A stretch of 60,000 nt of DNA from the NCBI RefSeq assembly GCF_963678635.1, contig NC_087070.1, positions 50,321,989-50,381,988 of the forward strand, read 5' to 3'. Positions 1 through 12,978 of the stretch are shown here, piece by piece. The stretch comes from Symsagittifera roscoffensis (taxonomy: Eukaryota; Xenacoelomorpha; Acoela; Convolutidae). Position 1 is the stretch's first letter, and the number at the start of each line of letters is the position of its first letter. The position numbers were made by a program, and so were the translations under genes. The notes beneath the pieces are model-generated. The model worked only from the letters and a program-made list of their open reading frames with translations. It searched no databases and was not told where the DNA came from.

Positions 1-232
1 AATGATTTTTAATAAAAATTAAATAAGTTTGAGGTTACGGTCCTAGTGGTCCGTTAGATCGGCTCCAAATCGAGTGCTTTCTTCCATCGATTTGCAACTT
101 CAACCACAAAACATTTAGGTTGTAGGTTATTCCCCTTGTGGGGCTCTCCTTGAATTGAATGAATGAGAGGTCATTTTCATTTTCACATTTGGAATATCCA
201 GTCAAAATTAAGTCCGTCAAAATGTGTTTATT

Positions 233-728
233 CTTCCGACTTTCGAAGAAAGAGGAATATTTATGCTCGGTGTAGTTTTTTTATTCAGTCAGTTTTCGCC
301 GATCGAAATAATAGTTTCGACAAAATTTTTTTAATACCCATTGAAGATATCAACTTCCTGAGTTCAAATGTGAAAAGATTTTTTACCTCCGATTGTATTT
401 TGTAAAGTTCTGGGGGTTGAAAAGTTGCCAAATTGGCCATGTACTGGACTAAATTATGCGCGCTTTGAAGAATTTTTTTCATATTGCTGAGAGCGTAACG
501 CGAATTGTTTCAGCGTGGCAAATTGTCCCGCACAACAAACTCGTTCTAAATTGAACTGAGGCTAGCCCATCAGATCGGTCGTATTCATCTCGTACTACTC
601 AACATTTCACACTAAGATGTTGTCCAAAATTTATAGGTTTTCAATATCTTTCCCCCAAAGTGTTCGATATGAATTAATGGACAGTCGGAACATTCAGGTC
701 TTTGCGTTGATATACGAGCAGTCTTGTT
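233..728 (+). mobile_element. Helentron-associated-like element (HINE-like), full copy
   Basis: Starts TTCCGACTTTCG, followed by GGAATATTTATGCTCGG, and ends with ACAGTCGGAACATTCAGG...ATACGAGCAGTCTTGTT. The 5' GTTCCGACT region is inverted near, but not at, the 3' end (AGTCGGAAC, about 45 bases inside), and GCTCG is inverted as CGAGC. The internal sequence 'AAATTGGCCATG...TATGCGCGC' is shared with the copy at 3431. The 3' hairpin is degraded here (TCAGGTCTTTGCGTTGA). No protein is encoded. Confidence 0.6.
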
Positions 729-3430
729 ACTCATAGGTACAAATTACTATATTATAGCACAAGACGCTCTCTGATTGTTTTCCTTCACTATGCTAAATTT
801 GCTGAGCAAATTACAAGGAAATCTACACAATGATTCAGACGGCTAGCATATCAATGAGACGGCAGGTATTGAAACCGATAATAGATCCTTAAATGATAAT
901 TTTGAGCAGAGAATTCAAATTAAGCAAACGCCGCCGAATGCAATGTATTAAAAAACTGAAGAGAAGAGAAGAATGACGATGTTTTTGATTAATTCTAAGT
1001 TTATCGCATATTAGAAAACAAAAATTCAAAATTTTCAAAGATCTCCGCCAATCTTCAATTCTTACTTGTGTTTTGATGGTCAACCTGTCGATTGAAAAAT
1101 ACGGCAATTAGTAGGGTTAGTGGTAGTTATTTTTTGCTTCCGGGTCAATTTAACATCATCCCCCCAGATATAGCAAGTTAAATGTTCCACCCCAGCGTTT
1201 AGTTTGGGATAAATTGCAAAAACTGCATGTTAAATGCTCAAATATGATAGGTTGAAATATATCACTTAGAACCAAGTAAACATCCTCCTCTGAAACTGCG
1301 AAAGTGAGGTGGATGTTAACTTGTTCTTTGCAGCCAATTAAGATTTATTTGGGTCTCATTTATGTGTCAATTTATCACGAATAACTTTTTGAAGCACTCT
1401 CGGCCAACTGTAACTTCGACCCATTGCATTCTCTTATGTCAACGTCCTTCAGTGCATGCAAATAGTTAAACGTGATCTCTTGGTCCAATTTTTGTCGTTA
1501 AAAAATGACTTCGTCTGAAATTGAAGTCATTGTCGTGATACAAATTGTCTAATTCTAACTAAGCAGTTCGCAATCTAAATGGTTAAACCTTCTGTAATCG
1601 AAACCTTCCATAAAATGTGACATAAAAGTGAGGCAAATTGTTTTTAATTATTTCCACTTTTCTACGCAAATCGCGTAAGCAGCAACTGTTGATGTTGAAA
1701 AATAAAAAAAGATAAAAAACGCAAAAAATCTCGAGACAATTTTCGCTGTAGAAGTGGGATTGCGATCTTGTTTTTTTTTTCGAAAAGTTTGATTTTTCAA
1801 AATCAGTTTATCTGACTCATTCAAAACTCAGTCGAGTCCATTTGAGACTCTGACTTTTTGCTCGACCGAAATAACTTTCCCAGTTTTGTCTTGTTTTGGC
1901 AAGAATTTCTACGCACAGGTTCACCCAATTATTTTATATTAAACTGCAATTAGCGGTGGCTTTGATTCAGTATTGAACTTGACAGTTTACATTCAATCAT
2001 CAATCAACTCAGTTCACCACTTTCAAACTCTTTGCAGATTTGAGCATTTTCAGTTCAGTGACCAGAATCATACCTGAATATATCAACAGAATTAAAGGCT
2101 ATTAATCGATATCTAATAGAAGCGAATAACCATGATAACGCCCCACGCCCTCTGTTTGAAAATGACCTTTACGCGACCCGAACTTTGTTTTTCGAGACTC
2201 ATTTCAACCAATCACAATCAGAGATTTGTTCTCCGTGACAGTAATACATATTAACAAATTAAGTTTAACGGAGCGGCTTCTTTAGGCGAATAAATAATTA
2301 ATCGAAAAATTAGGAATTAAAATTAGGCGAAAAAATTGACAGTAGAGGGCGTGTACTCAATTATTAACGTATTCTGGCGAAGCATTCTAAAGGTGGCGTC
2401 CCTCATGACGGAGACACCGAATGTTGGAAACATATTTTCAGTTATTTTCAGCCAATCAAATCGGAGTATTCAAAAAAATCTAAAAACTCAAAAATCTTAA
2501 AGAAAACGAATAAACATGATCCATTACAATTAATTTTAACCGATTTAAAAACAATGAGGAATACACAAACAATATATGAAACTTCAAAAAATGCAAATCG
2601 AAACTGGCTATTGAAAAAAATACCGGTTTTTAGAAAATGAAAAATTTAATAAAAAATGTATTGTTTATCTGCGGGAAATGGAGAGCAAAATTTTGCTGTG
2701 CCGCTAAAATTCTTTTTCTGTTGGAAAAACACACGTGTTCAGCATGTTTCCATGCCATATTTGAAAACATAGTGCAGTATTTGAAACATTAATGCAATAT
2801 TTGACAAATTAGTGCAAAATTTTGAAAACAAGTGCAAGGTTTGAAACAATAGTGCAATATATTTTCTAGAACAATAACCAAATCGCATCAAAAAGAAAAA
2901 AGTTCGTGTTATCGTAATTTTTTTCAATATGTGTTTTATTAATTTTTTTTACATTTGTTTTGTACTAGACAAGCAACAACTTATATTACATCTCGAAATT
3001 TGTTCATAATTCAATACTGCGTGTCTCGATTTGTTCACAAATAATCTCGATCCAATATATTGCTGTTGCTTATTTACTACATCATGTCATCGGTTTTGTG
3101 CAAATTGATTTAGCCAATAGGAAGGTCTAACGATTCTGATTGGTTAAATGTTTTCAGCCCTTCGGTTCATTCACCATGAGAATACCCCCATTCTAAATGC
3201 ACGCATACAATCGATCCTAAATAGATCGAATGCTTATCCAATGGCCAAAAACGAAAAATCTCCTGAATGGCATTGATTCCAGGCAAAAAGTTGCATTGAA
3301 AATTTTTTTCAATAAATTTTGTTTGTGAACAAGGTGTGAAAAAGTGTTAGTTTGTAAATTCAAAGGACCAAGTTTCCTATTACTATTTAGTTTCTTGAGA
3401 TGAATATTTCCAAAACACTCTAACTGTATT
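729..3430. other. No gene recognised
   Basis: AT-rich non-coding sequence. A short inverted pair, GTTAAATGTTCCACC near 1180 and GAGGTGGATGTTAAC near 1307, may mark an old inserted element. The 20-bp minisatellite at 2759 is listed separately. Open frames are all under 75 codons. Confidence 0.5.
2759..2860. repeat. 20-bp minisatellite, five units
   Basis: Units of the form TTGAAACATTAGTGCAATAT at 20-base spacing with point differences. A minus-strand open frame across it is a by-product. Confidence 0.75.
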
Positions 3431-3906
3431 GTTCCGACTTTCGAGGAAAACGGAATATTTATGCTCGGTATGTATTTTTTTATTCAGTCAATTTTTGCCG
3501 ATCGAAAAAATAGTTTTATACCCCATTGAATAGATCGACTTCCTGAGTTCAAATGTAAAAAGATATTTTTCCTCCGATGTTTTTTTTTGAAAGTTCTGGG
3601 GAATGAAAATTGCCAAATTGGCCATGTTCTGGACTAAATTATGCGCGCTTTGAAATTTTTTTTTATAGAGAGCGTAACGCAAATTATTTATGCGTGGCGA
3701 ATCATTCCGCGCAACAGAATCGTTCCAAATTGAATTGAGGCTAGTTAATCGGTCGTATTATTTTTGTACGACTCAAAGCTTCATACTTTGATTTTGTCGA
3801 AGATTTATAGATTTTCAATATTTTTTATTCTCAAAAACTATTCGATATTAATTAAAGGACAGCCGGAACCTTCAGGGCTTTGCTCTGATATACGAGCAGT
3901 TTTGTT
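3431..3906 (+). mobile_element. HINE-like element, full copy
   Basis: Begins GTTCCGACTTTCGAGG and ends TACGAGCAGTTTTGTT, with CAGCCGGAACCTTCAGGGC before the end. It is the closest relative of the copy at 233-728 (same GCTCGGT...ATTCAGTCA interior and GGCGAATCATTCCGCG). The 3' hairpin (TTCAGGGCTTTGCTCTGA) has one mismatch. The short open frames in it are not genes. Confidence 0.6.
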
Positions 3907-4606
3907 GCAAGCTATTTGTTCCGAATCTTGGTCACATGTTGTCGCTGTTGATGAAACTGAGAAGTTATAATTGATAGGAGGCGTTTGATTTTCAATCAAA
4001 AACTTGATATACGCCTTTTAGGAAAAATAATTTCCTTTTTGTGCCACTCAGGAACTATGACATTTGAAAGGCTAACATTGGATTTATTCAACAAGCCTCT
4101 TATGGTATTGAATGAAAATATCCCCCTGTAAAAAGAAAGTAAATTAGAACAAAAGCTTTTCACGGAAAATTTAAATTTGCTGCATTCTGCTGCATTCGCT
4201 TTTTGCCAATGCCGCCTGGGATTTTACTAGCGTCCAAAATGTTACCTCCAGCTTAAATATCGCCTAAACTATTCAATTGCATGTTCGTCTAATTGAAATT
4301 GCATGATGAATGATATCTGTATGATATATGTAACACCAAGTTTAAAAATGTGTTTTCAAAAAATGTAAAGCCCTATTACAATTATTATCGCTTGAAAACA
4401 CGACCAGAGCAACGATGTCTATTCTTATTACACGAGATCGATCCTATTTACACAAAAAATCCATCCAATCAAAATCTTTACATTGTTCAAAACTCTGACT
4501 AGTCTGTGACATCGTCAGTCACAGTTTTTGAGTCTGAATTCAGATTGCAACGTTTTGACAACGAGAAAATTTCCGTTTTTCTGGTTAAAATCTTTCAAAT
4601 CTCTAT
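3907..4606. other. No gene recognised
   Basis: AT-rich; nothing seen beyond a weak hairpin near 3978-4020 (GGAGGCGTTTGATTTTC...TATACGCC). Confidence 0.4.
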
Positions 4607-5072
4607 CTTTAAAGGGTAACTTCCCAAATGGCATAATTCCCAAATGGCATAAAAATGGAAACTTTTCCCAAATAGCATAAATTTCAAGTTTTCACTGTAA
4701 TTTAAACGTTTTCTATCAATTTCTATTTCTATCATTTTGTCAGGAACGAAAGCATGTGAACAAGATTTGGAATTAATTGCTTCCAAACAAATTTAAGCAA
4801 CAGATTTGTCAAAAAAAAAATGACCAAAAGAAGCTTATTAATAATCGCAAGCTTATGCTTCTTGCTTTTGATAAAAAGTTCTACAAGTTTTTCACGATAA
4901 AATGTCAATCAACATTTGAATTGACAATTTGACTAATTTTCTCACATTGTTCACGAAAAAATTGTTCTCGATTTTTCCAAAGCACCTGTTGCATGAAATT
5001 TATGCCATTCGGGAAATTTTTCATTTTTATGCCATTTGTGAATTATGCCATTTGAGACGTAATCCTTTAAAG
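4607..5072. mobile_element. MITE-like element with about 75-base terminal inverted repeats
   Basis: The left end CTTTAAAGGGTAACTTCCC and the right end ACGTAATCCTTTAAAG are inverted copies, continuing inward for about 75 bases. Each arm holds three copies of the motif CCCAAATGGCATAA or its complement (TTATGCCATTTGGG). The ends contain TTAA. The interior (about 300 bases) codes for nothing; the short open frames on both strands fall in the arms. Confidence 0.6.
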
Positions 5073-8000
5073 TATTATGAAAAACTTCCTCAATTGGTAC
5101 TGTTGTTTCGTTTTTCGAAGCCTGTAATATCGACAATTTAACGTCATTTAAGTCGGCTTTTTTATACATTCTATCATAAGATGTTGTGTAGCTTCTGTAA
5201 GTTAAAACTTATTCGTTCATAAGGATGTTGATTTGGTTCTGTAAGTTAAAACTGTTAGCCAAAAATCAACAAGTAAATAAAAAATAACACGCAATGCCAA
5301 TGAAAAAAAATAAATTATTCAGTTTAATTGATGATATCAACTGACCACATACCTTGCTTTTCTCCAAGTGGATGTTGATGACTTGATCTAAGTGGTGTCA
5401 TCTTTCAGCTCGAGAATTGAAAAATCTCTACCATTCAATTTTTTTTGAGCATTGCGACTATCAAATTGATTAATTGCGCTCAAAATTTTTTTCAGAAAAG
5501 CTTCAAATTTTTAAATGACAGTTCCGATGGCTTTTTTAAGAGAATCTGAAGATATTAGCAGCCTGAAGCAAAAACTCGAAAGAAACTAATTTTTTGCATA
5601 ACGTTGTGCGTTGAATCAACTATCCGAACCAAACGGATGAAATTTGATTTTTAGAACTTGTTATTTTTTTCTCAAGGTAGGTTGATTTTAGGCAATCTTT
5701 ACGGAGACAAATTTGCTTATATTTTTAAAACAATTAAGGCGTTGCCAAATTATTAAGTAAAAATGAATAACAAAGGTTTTCCCCAAAAATGTAATCATTC
5801 AAAAATTCAATTGGGGAGAAAACCATATAAAAATGAGCCGTTTATGTTACAAAAAAAATGAGGCGTATACGTTTTTCAATTTATTTAATTTTATTCTTAT
5901 TTTTTATTTGGTTGAGGTATATTTTTTATTTGGTTGAGAGCCGACAACGTATTTTTTGTTTAAAAATTATCAGTTTTCATATAAAAACAGTTTTTTAGCG
6001 TTTTTTGCAAAGTTTTAATGAACGAACCTACAAAGTTTTGTTGATTTTAATAAAGTTTTTTTTTCTTAAATTGTACTGATTTTAGACAAAAAAGATGAGG
6101 AAAACCTTTACTTAGACTTTATGCAGAATTAATGTGAGGCAATTTATTTTGCTAAAGCCGGGCCCTTAATTTTACCCAAAACTGATTTTTTAAATTTTTG
6201 AGTCAAAAAGAAACTACGTCAGATCTAAGGGATGAATTGTAAACAAATTTTTACCCAAATAAGCCTCTGAAAATTTTCCTTTTCTAAGCTTCGAATAAAT
6301 AAAATTTACACTTATTATCAAAAAGTGTCATTATTACTAAATAAAAAACCAATTTTTTATTTGTAAACAATTTCAAATTGTTTTGCTGAAAATTTTTAGA
6401 AAATTTTTTTGAGGTACATAAGAGGCTCATTTTGATTTAAATTTGTCAGCAATTGCTCACGTAGTTCTGATGTAACTAGAAAAATGATCGGTTTTGGGGT
6501 GACAATTTGAGCCTCAATTTTACAGAATAAATTGCATCATTTTTTTTGCTAAAGTTTTGATTAGAGTTTGTTTTCTTCATTTTTGTCAAATGTCAACCCA
6601 ATGTAAAACAATTTTGTTTTCCAAGTTTTGTTCGTTTTGTGTAGATATTATAAATCACCACTGTACTTACTTTGCGCAATAATGATTAACGCGAGCAAAA
6701 TTGTTATTTCAAGTAAGTTTTTAATAATGCCTAGCAGGAGGAAGCAATCTTATTTAGAAGTTATTAAAGTTACATGTCGAGGAAATAAATGTCGTGGGTT
6801 CAAAATTTGAGTTTTACTATCGCTAAATTTACAATTTTAAGCTTGATTTTGCATCTGAGCAGAACATGATCAAAATTTTTTCCCAAAGAAGTTGAAAGTT
6901 GTATGGATTTTTTTCTTCAAAGCATTACAAATTCAGGCAAGTTGAAGACCAGTCGAAACGTCCTTTTTTGTTACTGAATCAGGCAGTCTTGCTTTCTCTT
7001 ACTCACTAGAAGTTAGCATACCTGATCTTTAGTTAAGCAAGTTGCTTGAGCAGTTAAGGTCCTCAACCACACTATTTAACTTCACTATAAATTAATTAAC
7101 TAGCGTGCCCGGGTTGAGTTGACAGGAGCATTATCACTAATTCAGAGATATCTCAGTTTTGTAGAAAATTTTATGGCTAATTCAGGAATATTCCACTTTT
7201 AAGAAAATTTTAGCGATTAGACTCGCCCACCATCAAAATTGTAAAATGAATATTTTCCAGCCAGATTTTTGAGTCATAAAATAATTGAAAAAAAAAAATT
7301 TAGCCAGTTTCTGGCGACGTGAATTATAGAAAAACAATTTGAAAAGACTTCTTTTCTAAAAATAATACTTTGATATAATTTTTTTGTTTTTTATCGAAAA
7401 TTATGTTTTTTTTTGAAAGAGCTAAATTCAAATATATATTGTCTTTTAACCCTTCACCCTTGTACGCAACTGTTTTTTTATATCTTTAGCAAAAAAAAGA
7501 TATTGCAACGTTGAAATGATCAATCCATTAAAGTTAGTCTGAATAACAAAAAATTGTGATCCCTTTTTTCTCGACACTGAAAGAGTTTTTTTCATACAGC
7601 TTACGACTGAAAGCGTTCCATTACATATGATAACAAATTTAGCTCCATACGAGCCTCCTTTGGGGTTTTGAAATTGGGCGGAAAACCAGCCCTACTTAAT
7701 AGTTCCTTTCCCATTTTTCTGAGAGTGCACGTAACAAAAAGAAGTACCCATACACAGAAATATTTTCCAGCTTCAGTGTTCGGAACATTAAAGTTTGACT
7801 TAAATTCTAAAATAGTGAAACTTATAAGAACCAACTCACCGAATTCAGTTTGACCATTTTTGACGCTGAATTCTAAATTCCTCTCTTCAGTAACGTAAAG
7901 CTGCTCTAATTGTTTGGATTTGCGAAAAAAAACTTGTAAAATCAATGGTTGACCCGGCTTAATTCAAATTTCGAAATCAAAAATGAACCTTGGATTCGAA

Positions 8001-9029
8001 ACGAAAGGCAATACGGAAATCACGGGATATTTTAGGTTAATGATGAACGAATCATGATTGGGATTTGATCTTTTGAGAGCAAAGGTCGCGATTTGACCGA
8101 GAGATCAAGGTTTGTGAGACATATTGAAACCTATAAATACGAATTTCGAATATTTAAGCTGATATTACTTAAACAAATTCTCACTCGAAGGTCAATTTAA
8201 TGTTAGTTTTATGTTAAATGGGGCCTAAAAATTGACCTTTTGTGTTTGATTAAACTTTCATATACTCACAAAGAGCATTCAAATACAATCACTTTCGCAT
8301 AAACTACTCAAGGCAAATAGTTTTTCATATGTTAATCACAATGCTTAAACGGCATCAACGGTCATTGAAACAAAGGTCGTAAGTAAGCCCCGTAAATAAT
8401 ATAAAGTTCAAACTGGTTATTTTTGTTCTCAAATCAAGGTTAATTGACTTTCTTTAAAAAGCTCTTCCCAGATTAAAAGTTTTGACTCATCAACAGGGGA
8501 TATTTCACGAAAGAAAATTTTGGGTCCAAATCTACTCATGGTTGATTTATTAAGTGTGAAAACACTTCTGACTCCTAAGTTTTGGTTCTACTTGAAAAAA
8601 AATTTGAACCTGGAAAAATGTGTCTTAAATTTCTTGATTTTTTTTTGCTGTTAAAAACTCTTGATTTCGATGTTCTTTTGCTTCAACTCGTTGTTAATAG
8701 TGTCAACCAATCAGATTTTAAAATTATCCTGCAATTTTCAAAAAAAATCAAAATGATCAGCTTTGGGCCATATAACAGAAAAGACCCCTCTGGCGCGTTA
8801 AAAATTAACTCACTAGGTTTGTCAAAATATCCATTCCAATTTCTTAAAAAATTATTTTACTCTCTCACATAACAACCGAATTATGCTGACAGCTGATTTC
8901 AGTCCTGAACCAGGAGCATACATTTACTGTAAGGAGAAAAAAGCAAAAACTCAAAGTTATGGACATTTTTTGGACAAACTTATGGGTTTTCTCTTTTAAA
9001 ATTTTTGAAAATATTCGTTGAAACAATTA
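5073..9029. other. No gene recognised; long AT-rich stretch
   Basis: Rich in poly-A/poly-T tracts and short direct repeats, such as TTTTTTATTTGGTTGAG twice near 5900-5940 and TTCTGTAAGTTAAAACT twice near 5190-5250. One minus-strand frame (7601-7945) is listed separately. Confidence 0.5.
7601..7945 (-). CDS. Unidentified 114-codon open frame
   Basis: The longest minus-strand frame in the first 9 kb. It encodes a mixed protein with a central hydrophobic stretch (YFCVWVLLFVTC) and an ending MELNLLSYVMERFQS. No family recognised. No clear splice sites or polyadenylation signal tie it to a gene, and the region around it is non-coding AT-rich DNA, so it may be chance or a decayed exon. Confidence 0.15.
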   Translation of the reverse strand: MILQVFFRKSKQLEQLYVTEERNLEFSVKNGQTEFGELVLISFTILEFKSNFNVPNTEAGKYFCVWVLLFVTCTLRKMGKELLSRAGFPPNFKTPKEARMELNLLSYVMERFQS

Positions 9030-9079
9030 ATGGGCAGGCGGAACATTGAGGGCTTTGCCCTGATACGAGCAGTTTTGTT
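9030..9079 (+). mobile_element. HINE-like element, 3' end only
   Basis: Contains GGCAGGCGGAACATTGAGGG and then GGGCTTTGCCCTGATACGAGCAGTTTTGTT, the family 3' hairpin and terminus. The 5' terminus is not recognisable upstream, so the copy is truncated or too diverged. Confidence 0.5.
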
Positions 9080-10439
9080 TATATTTGTTGCTTCTTGTTT
9101 TATAACTTTGGTATTAAACGTGATACTTATTATTAACCAGTCATTTTCTATAAGTAACGTTTTTATTTATGGTTGCAAAAATTTGGCGATGTACAGTCAG
9201 GCTATCTTTATAGAAAAAAAAGGATCTTGCTCTCCAATTAATCTCTTCCCAGTGTTTATTAGGATCGAGACCTAGGAACTGGTAGAAAGACTAAGAGCAA
9301 AAATTGACTCCGAAGTTGCACAAAACAATCCGGCCGAAATTTACTAAGCGTGACGAACAAACGGTACAATCCGTCAATCTGAAACTTTTCAATGAGTTAG
9401 CCACCAATCGGAATCAACTAACAGGGCAGCGCTCTGAAGGTTTCGACTATCTTTAAACGTGTGTGAACGGTGATCTAACTTGTGTGAACAGATGAGTGTG
9501 ATCTAGCGTGTGTGAACAGTGGTCTAGGATTTTTTCGACGAGGAATTTTCAAAATATTGTTGAATTTTTAGGTAAAAAAATTCAGCTCTCCTGAATGGCT
9601 AGAAACACCCAATTTTAAACATTCGCTTTCCAAAACGACCTTTATTCTGTATCAAAAACGTTTTTCAAAAATAAACGTTTCAATTTTTTTTTATTATAAT
9701 TTGAAACTTGTACCAACAGATATTTTTTTGACGCAATTTTTGGTCCCTTTTTTGTTTTTATGTTCAATAAATTTCGTCGCCCCTGCTTTAAAAGAAACTG
9801 CAGAAAAAGCGAGTATTTAATATCTCTGATCAACACAATTGAATTTTTGAATATTTGCAAGTTTGATTATTTTCAAGTTGAATTGATATTGATACAATAA
9901 AATTGAAAACGTGCATGCACAACTGTCAATCTGAGAGTCCAAACGGTCTAAAAACAGCTCAATGCATCAGAAATTTGTCGCATACTTCGGAATTTTAACA
10001 TTTTTCTTGGAACTGCAAAATTTTATCAAAACTGATATGAAAATATGCTGCTATTACGTTCATATGAATTCGCCATGTCCAAGATATAACAGAGCTGTTT
10101 TAGCAAGTAAAGTCTGATGCGATATTTATTGAATGCTTGAGCGATACAATATAACGGCTTGCAAATTTTTGCAATTTGTACATTTTCGTTTGAAAACTTC
10201 TATTGATGTTTTTCAACCAAACTATCAAAACAACACCGGTAATCTAGCACCTAACTCTGTCGCCGTCCACTTTTAAAATTTGTTTTCTAATAAATTTTTA
10301 AACTAATATTATGGCGAAATTCATGAGGTTAAGTAGTAAAGTATTACGTAGTAAAGTAGTAAATTATTTTTAAAATATGTTGACAAAAATTGAATCGTTA
10401 GCCATTCAAAATTTCATGACATTATGAAAAACTAGCTTT

Positions 10440-10931
10440 TAATCTCCAGGTAAATTTTGGATGGTTTTTTTCTCCAGGTAAATTTGGTTTTTTAACCAGC
10501 CATTTTCGACAAAAAATTTTTTGCTCTATGTTATTGCTAGCTGATTTTGTCTTGAGCTCAAATATAAAAGATGTTTTACCTGTGATATTTTTTTATTAAG
10601 AAGATTTGAAAATTGCATTTGCAGATTTGTGATAACTATCGCGCGATGTATTTCGCGATGCTTTTAACGCTTAAGTGGCTATTCAATCCGGCTCAGAAAT
10701 CAATAAAAAGTATAAAAAATCATAATAGATGCTTTATTGAACAAATTAATGAGTGTTAAATATCATACTTTTAACCAAAAAAGATATGGTGGGAATGATC
10801 TGAAAGAGATTTTGAAAACTTAGAAAAAAAAAATTGTTTCTTGGAAATTTTTTTTAGTCCAACATTTATCAAGAGATGTTTAAAAGCAGTCGGAACCTTT
10901 CAGGCGTCACTCTGACACAACCAGTCTTGTT
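10440..10931 (+). mobile_element. HINE-like element, subfamily with altered 3' hairpin (repeat unit A)
   Basis: The interior TTTTTAACCAGCCATTTT...ATCGCGCGATGTATTTCGCGATG and the 3' end AGTCGGAACCTTTCAGGCG...CAACCAGTCTTGTT match the copies in units B and C. The 5' end is degraded and lacks the TTCCGACTTTCG start. The terminal hairpin reads TCAGGCGTCACTCTGA instead of the perfect stem of the other subfamily. Confidence 0.5.
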
Positions 10932-12351
10932 TGATGATGAAACAAACGTGGAAGAAAAGTGGAAAAAAGCCAAAAACACTGAACGTCTATGGTACAATGG
11001 TTTGTCCTAGCAAAAGTCGATTTCAAAACAAACGGTTTTTGACATAGATTATATCTAGAAAAACAAATTCCACAACAACCGGGCAAACTACAGAAATGTT
11101 GGGCAGAGAAAACAGGTATCCCTGATAACCCTCATGTTTTAAGATATCTGAAGAACCTTCTTTGTATTGAGACAAGGAATAAAATTTTCAAGGTGTTATT
11201 AAAAGTTATAGCTCGCAGAGCCTCCGGCATTTTGCCAGCGATTTGGCCCAATTTTGTCCGCACAGTAGTGTTGAAGATTCTAAACTTTTTCTGAATTTTT
11301 TGAGAATTGTTGAAAAAATTTTAAATACACATTTTATCGTATCAATTTACTGTATTAATTACATATTTAATACAAATATTTCAAAAAATAAAAAAAAAAT
11401 TAGTAAAAATTCAATCATTTCTAAATCCCAGCTTGGAGTAAAACAGCCAATTCTTTTTAGTCTGTTCAAAAATTGCATTTGTATGTTTAGTAATTTTCAT
11501 TCTTCAATGTTCCGTGTTCTTTCAATGTCCGGTGGTTCAGTCCCTTACTTATAAACTCTAATTTTGGACTTTTTTAACTGTAATAACAACAAGACTTTTT
11601 CAATGTTCGGTGGTTCACTACCTTAATTATAAACTCTAATTTTAGACTTTTTTAACCGTAATACCAACAAGATTTTTTAACCTTAAAAAAAAGCGGTGTA
11701 TCTGAATTCGCCTTGAACATTCCTGGTTCTCACTTGCCATGTTTTTGGTTTTGGAGCAGCAAAAAAAAAGAAAGAAGTTGGTTGTCGAATCTGCTCTAAA
11801 ATCAGGTTTGTGTACTCTATTAATAGAAAATCCTACTATTATTGGTTATCAAAGTTAACTACTAGATTTACCAATCTTGACATGAATAAAGTTTTTTATC
11901 AACATAAATGTGGTGTGTATTGCACAAATCATTGAATTTTTGTACACAGAAAAAAATCAAACAGATATTGAAGAGTGGTGCTATAAGTGTTCTATTGGTT
12001 GAATTGAAGCTCGATATCATCATTCGTTGCGATTCTTTTACAAAAGGATTCTGTTTTGCATAATTTTTCATAATTTCCCTACGATTGCTTCTGGTAATAT
12101 CAATAATTTGAAAATAAGAAAGAAGTAGTAAAATCTAAAACATTGAGATGGCATTGCGCGTAGCTGAACAGGGCTAAATGTGTTTTTATCAGTTCTTTGC
12201 GTCTACATTGTTGTGAATTGATCCCACCAAAAACACTTAGAAGTTTTACTCATTCTAGCTTCTTCATAAAAACAGAAACGAAAGCTACAACCAATTGCTT
12301 CAACAAAAGTGTTACAATAGTTGCAAAAGCATGAACCTTGGAAATTTCAGT

Positions 12352-12978
12352 TTACTCTGGAATCTGTGGTGTGGTAGCTTTTAATTTTGCAGTCTGATTG
12401 CTTGAAAAATTAACATTAATTTTTTCCAAAAAATCGGACATATTTTTACTTTGTTTTGGTCGTTTGAGTTTCTTCATTATGGTTTCATCCTTTGTACAAG
12501 ACTGTTGGCATTTGCTTCCACATTGAATCAAATCCGAATTGACTTGAATCAATTTCAACATTTGATGCATTCCAGTTCTTAGATCTTTAGATAAACGTTA
12601 CGTTTTCTACTGTTTTCGCTGTCAAAACAACTTTGAGGCATCAGTAGTATTATTACCTTTTTTCAAGCAAAATTTTATAACTCAAGAAGAGGGGATAAGT
12701 TTCATAATTGGTCGACTTGTGTAGACATATATATTTGTTTTTTTTTTATCTGATTATCAATTTCCAGACATTTTGATCTAGTCTCCATTTTATTCATTTT
12801 CAGGGTTACCGCAATTTCTTTGACCAAAAATTGTTGATTTTTGTCCGACAAAAAAAGTAAAAATGGGTTTGTCAATCGATTTGGATGGAGTTGAATCCAA
12901 AATGTGATCATGCGTCCCAATCAATTTTATAGTTTTCGGTGGTTCCAACTCTTCTTTTGGTGTGCAATTTATTTCCAA
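12352..12978 (-). pseudogene. Possible second coding remnant in the tandem units (unit A)
   Basis: Minus-strand frames with GTHDHILDSTPSK, FLSDKNQQFLVKEIAVTLKM and, downstream, MLKLIQVNSDLIQCGSKCQQ followed by CTKDETIMKK. Counterparts are at 17114-17661 (unit B) and about 22090-22275 and 23111-23300 (unit C). Frames shift between segments, so no intact gene is seen. Identity unknown. Confidence 0.25.
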
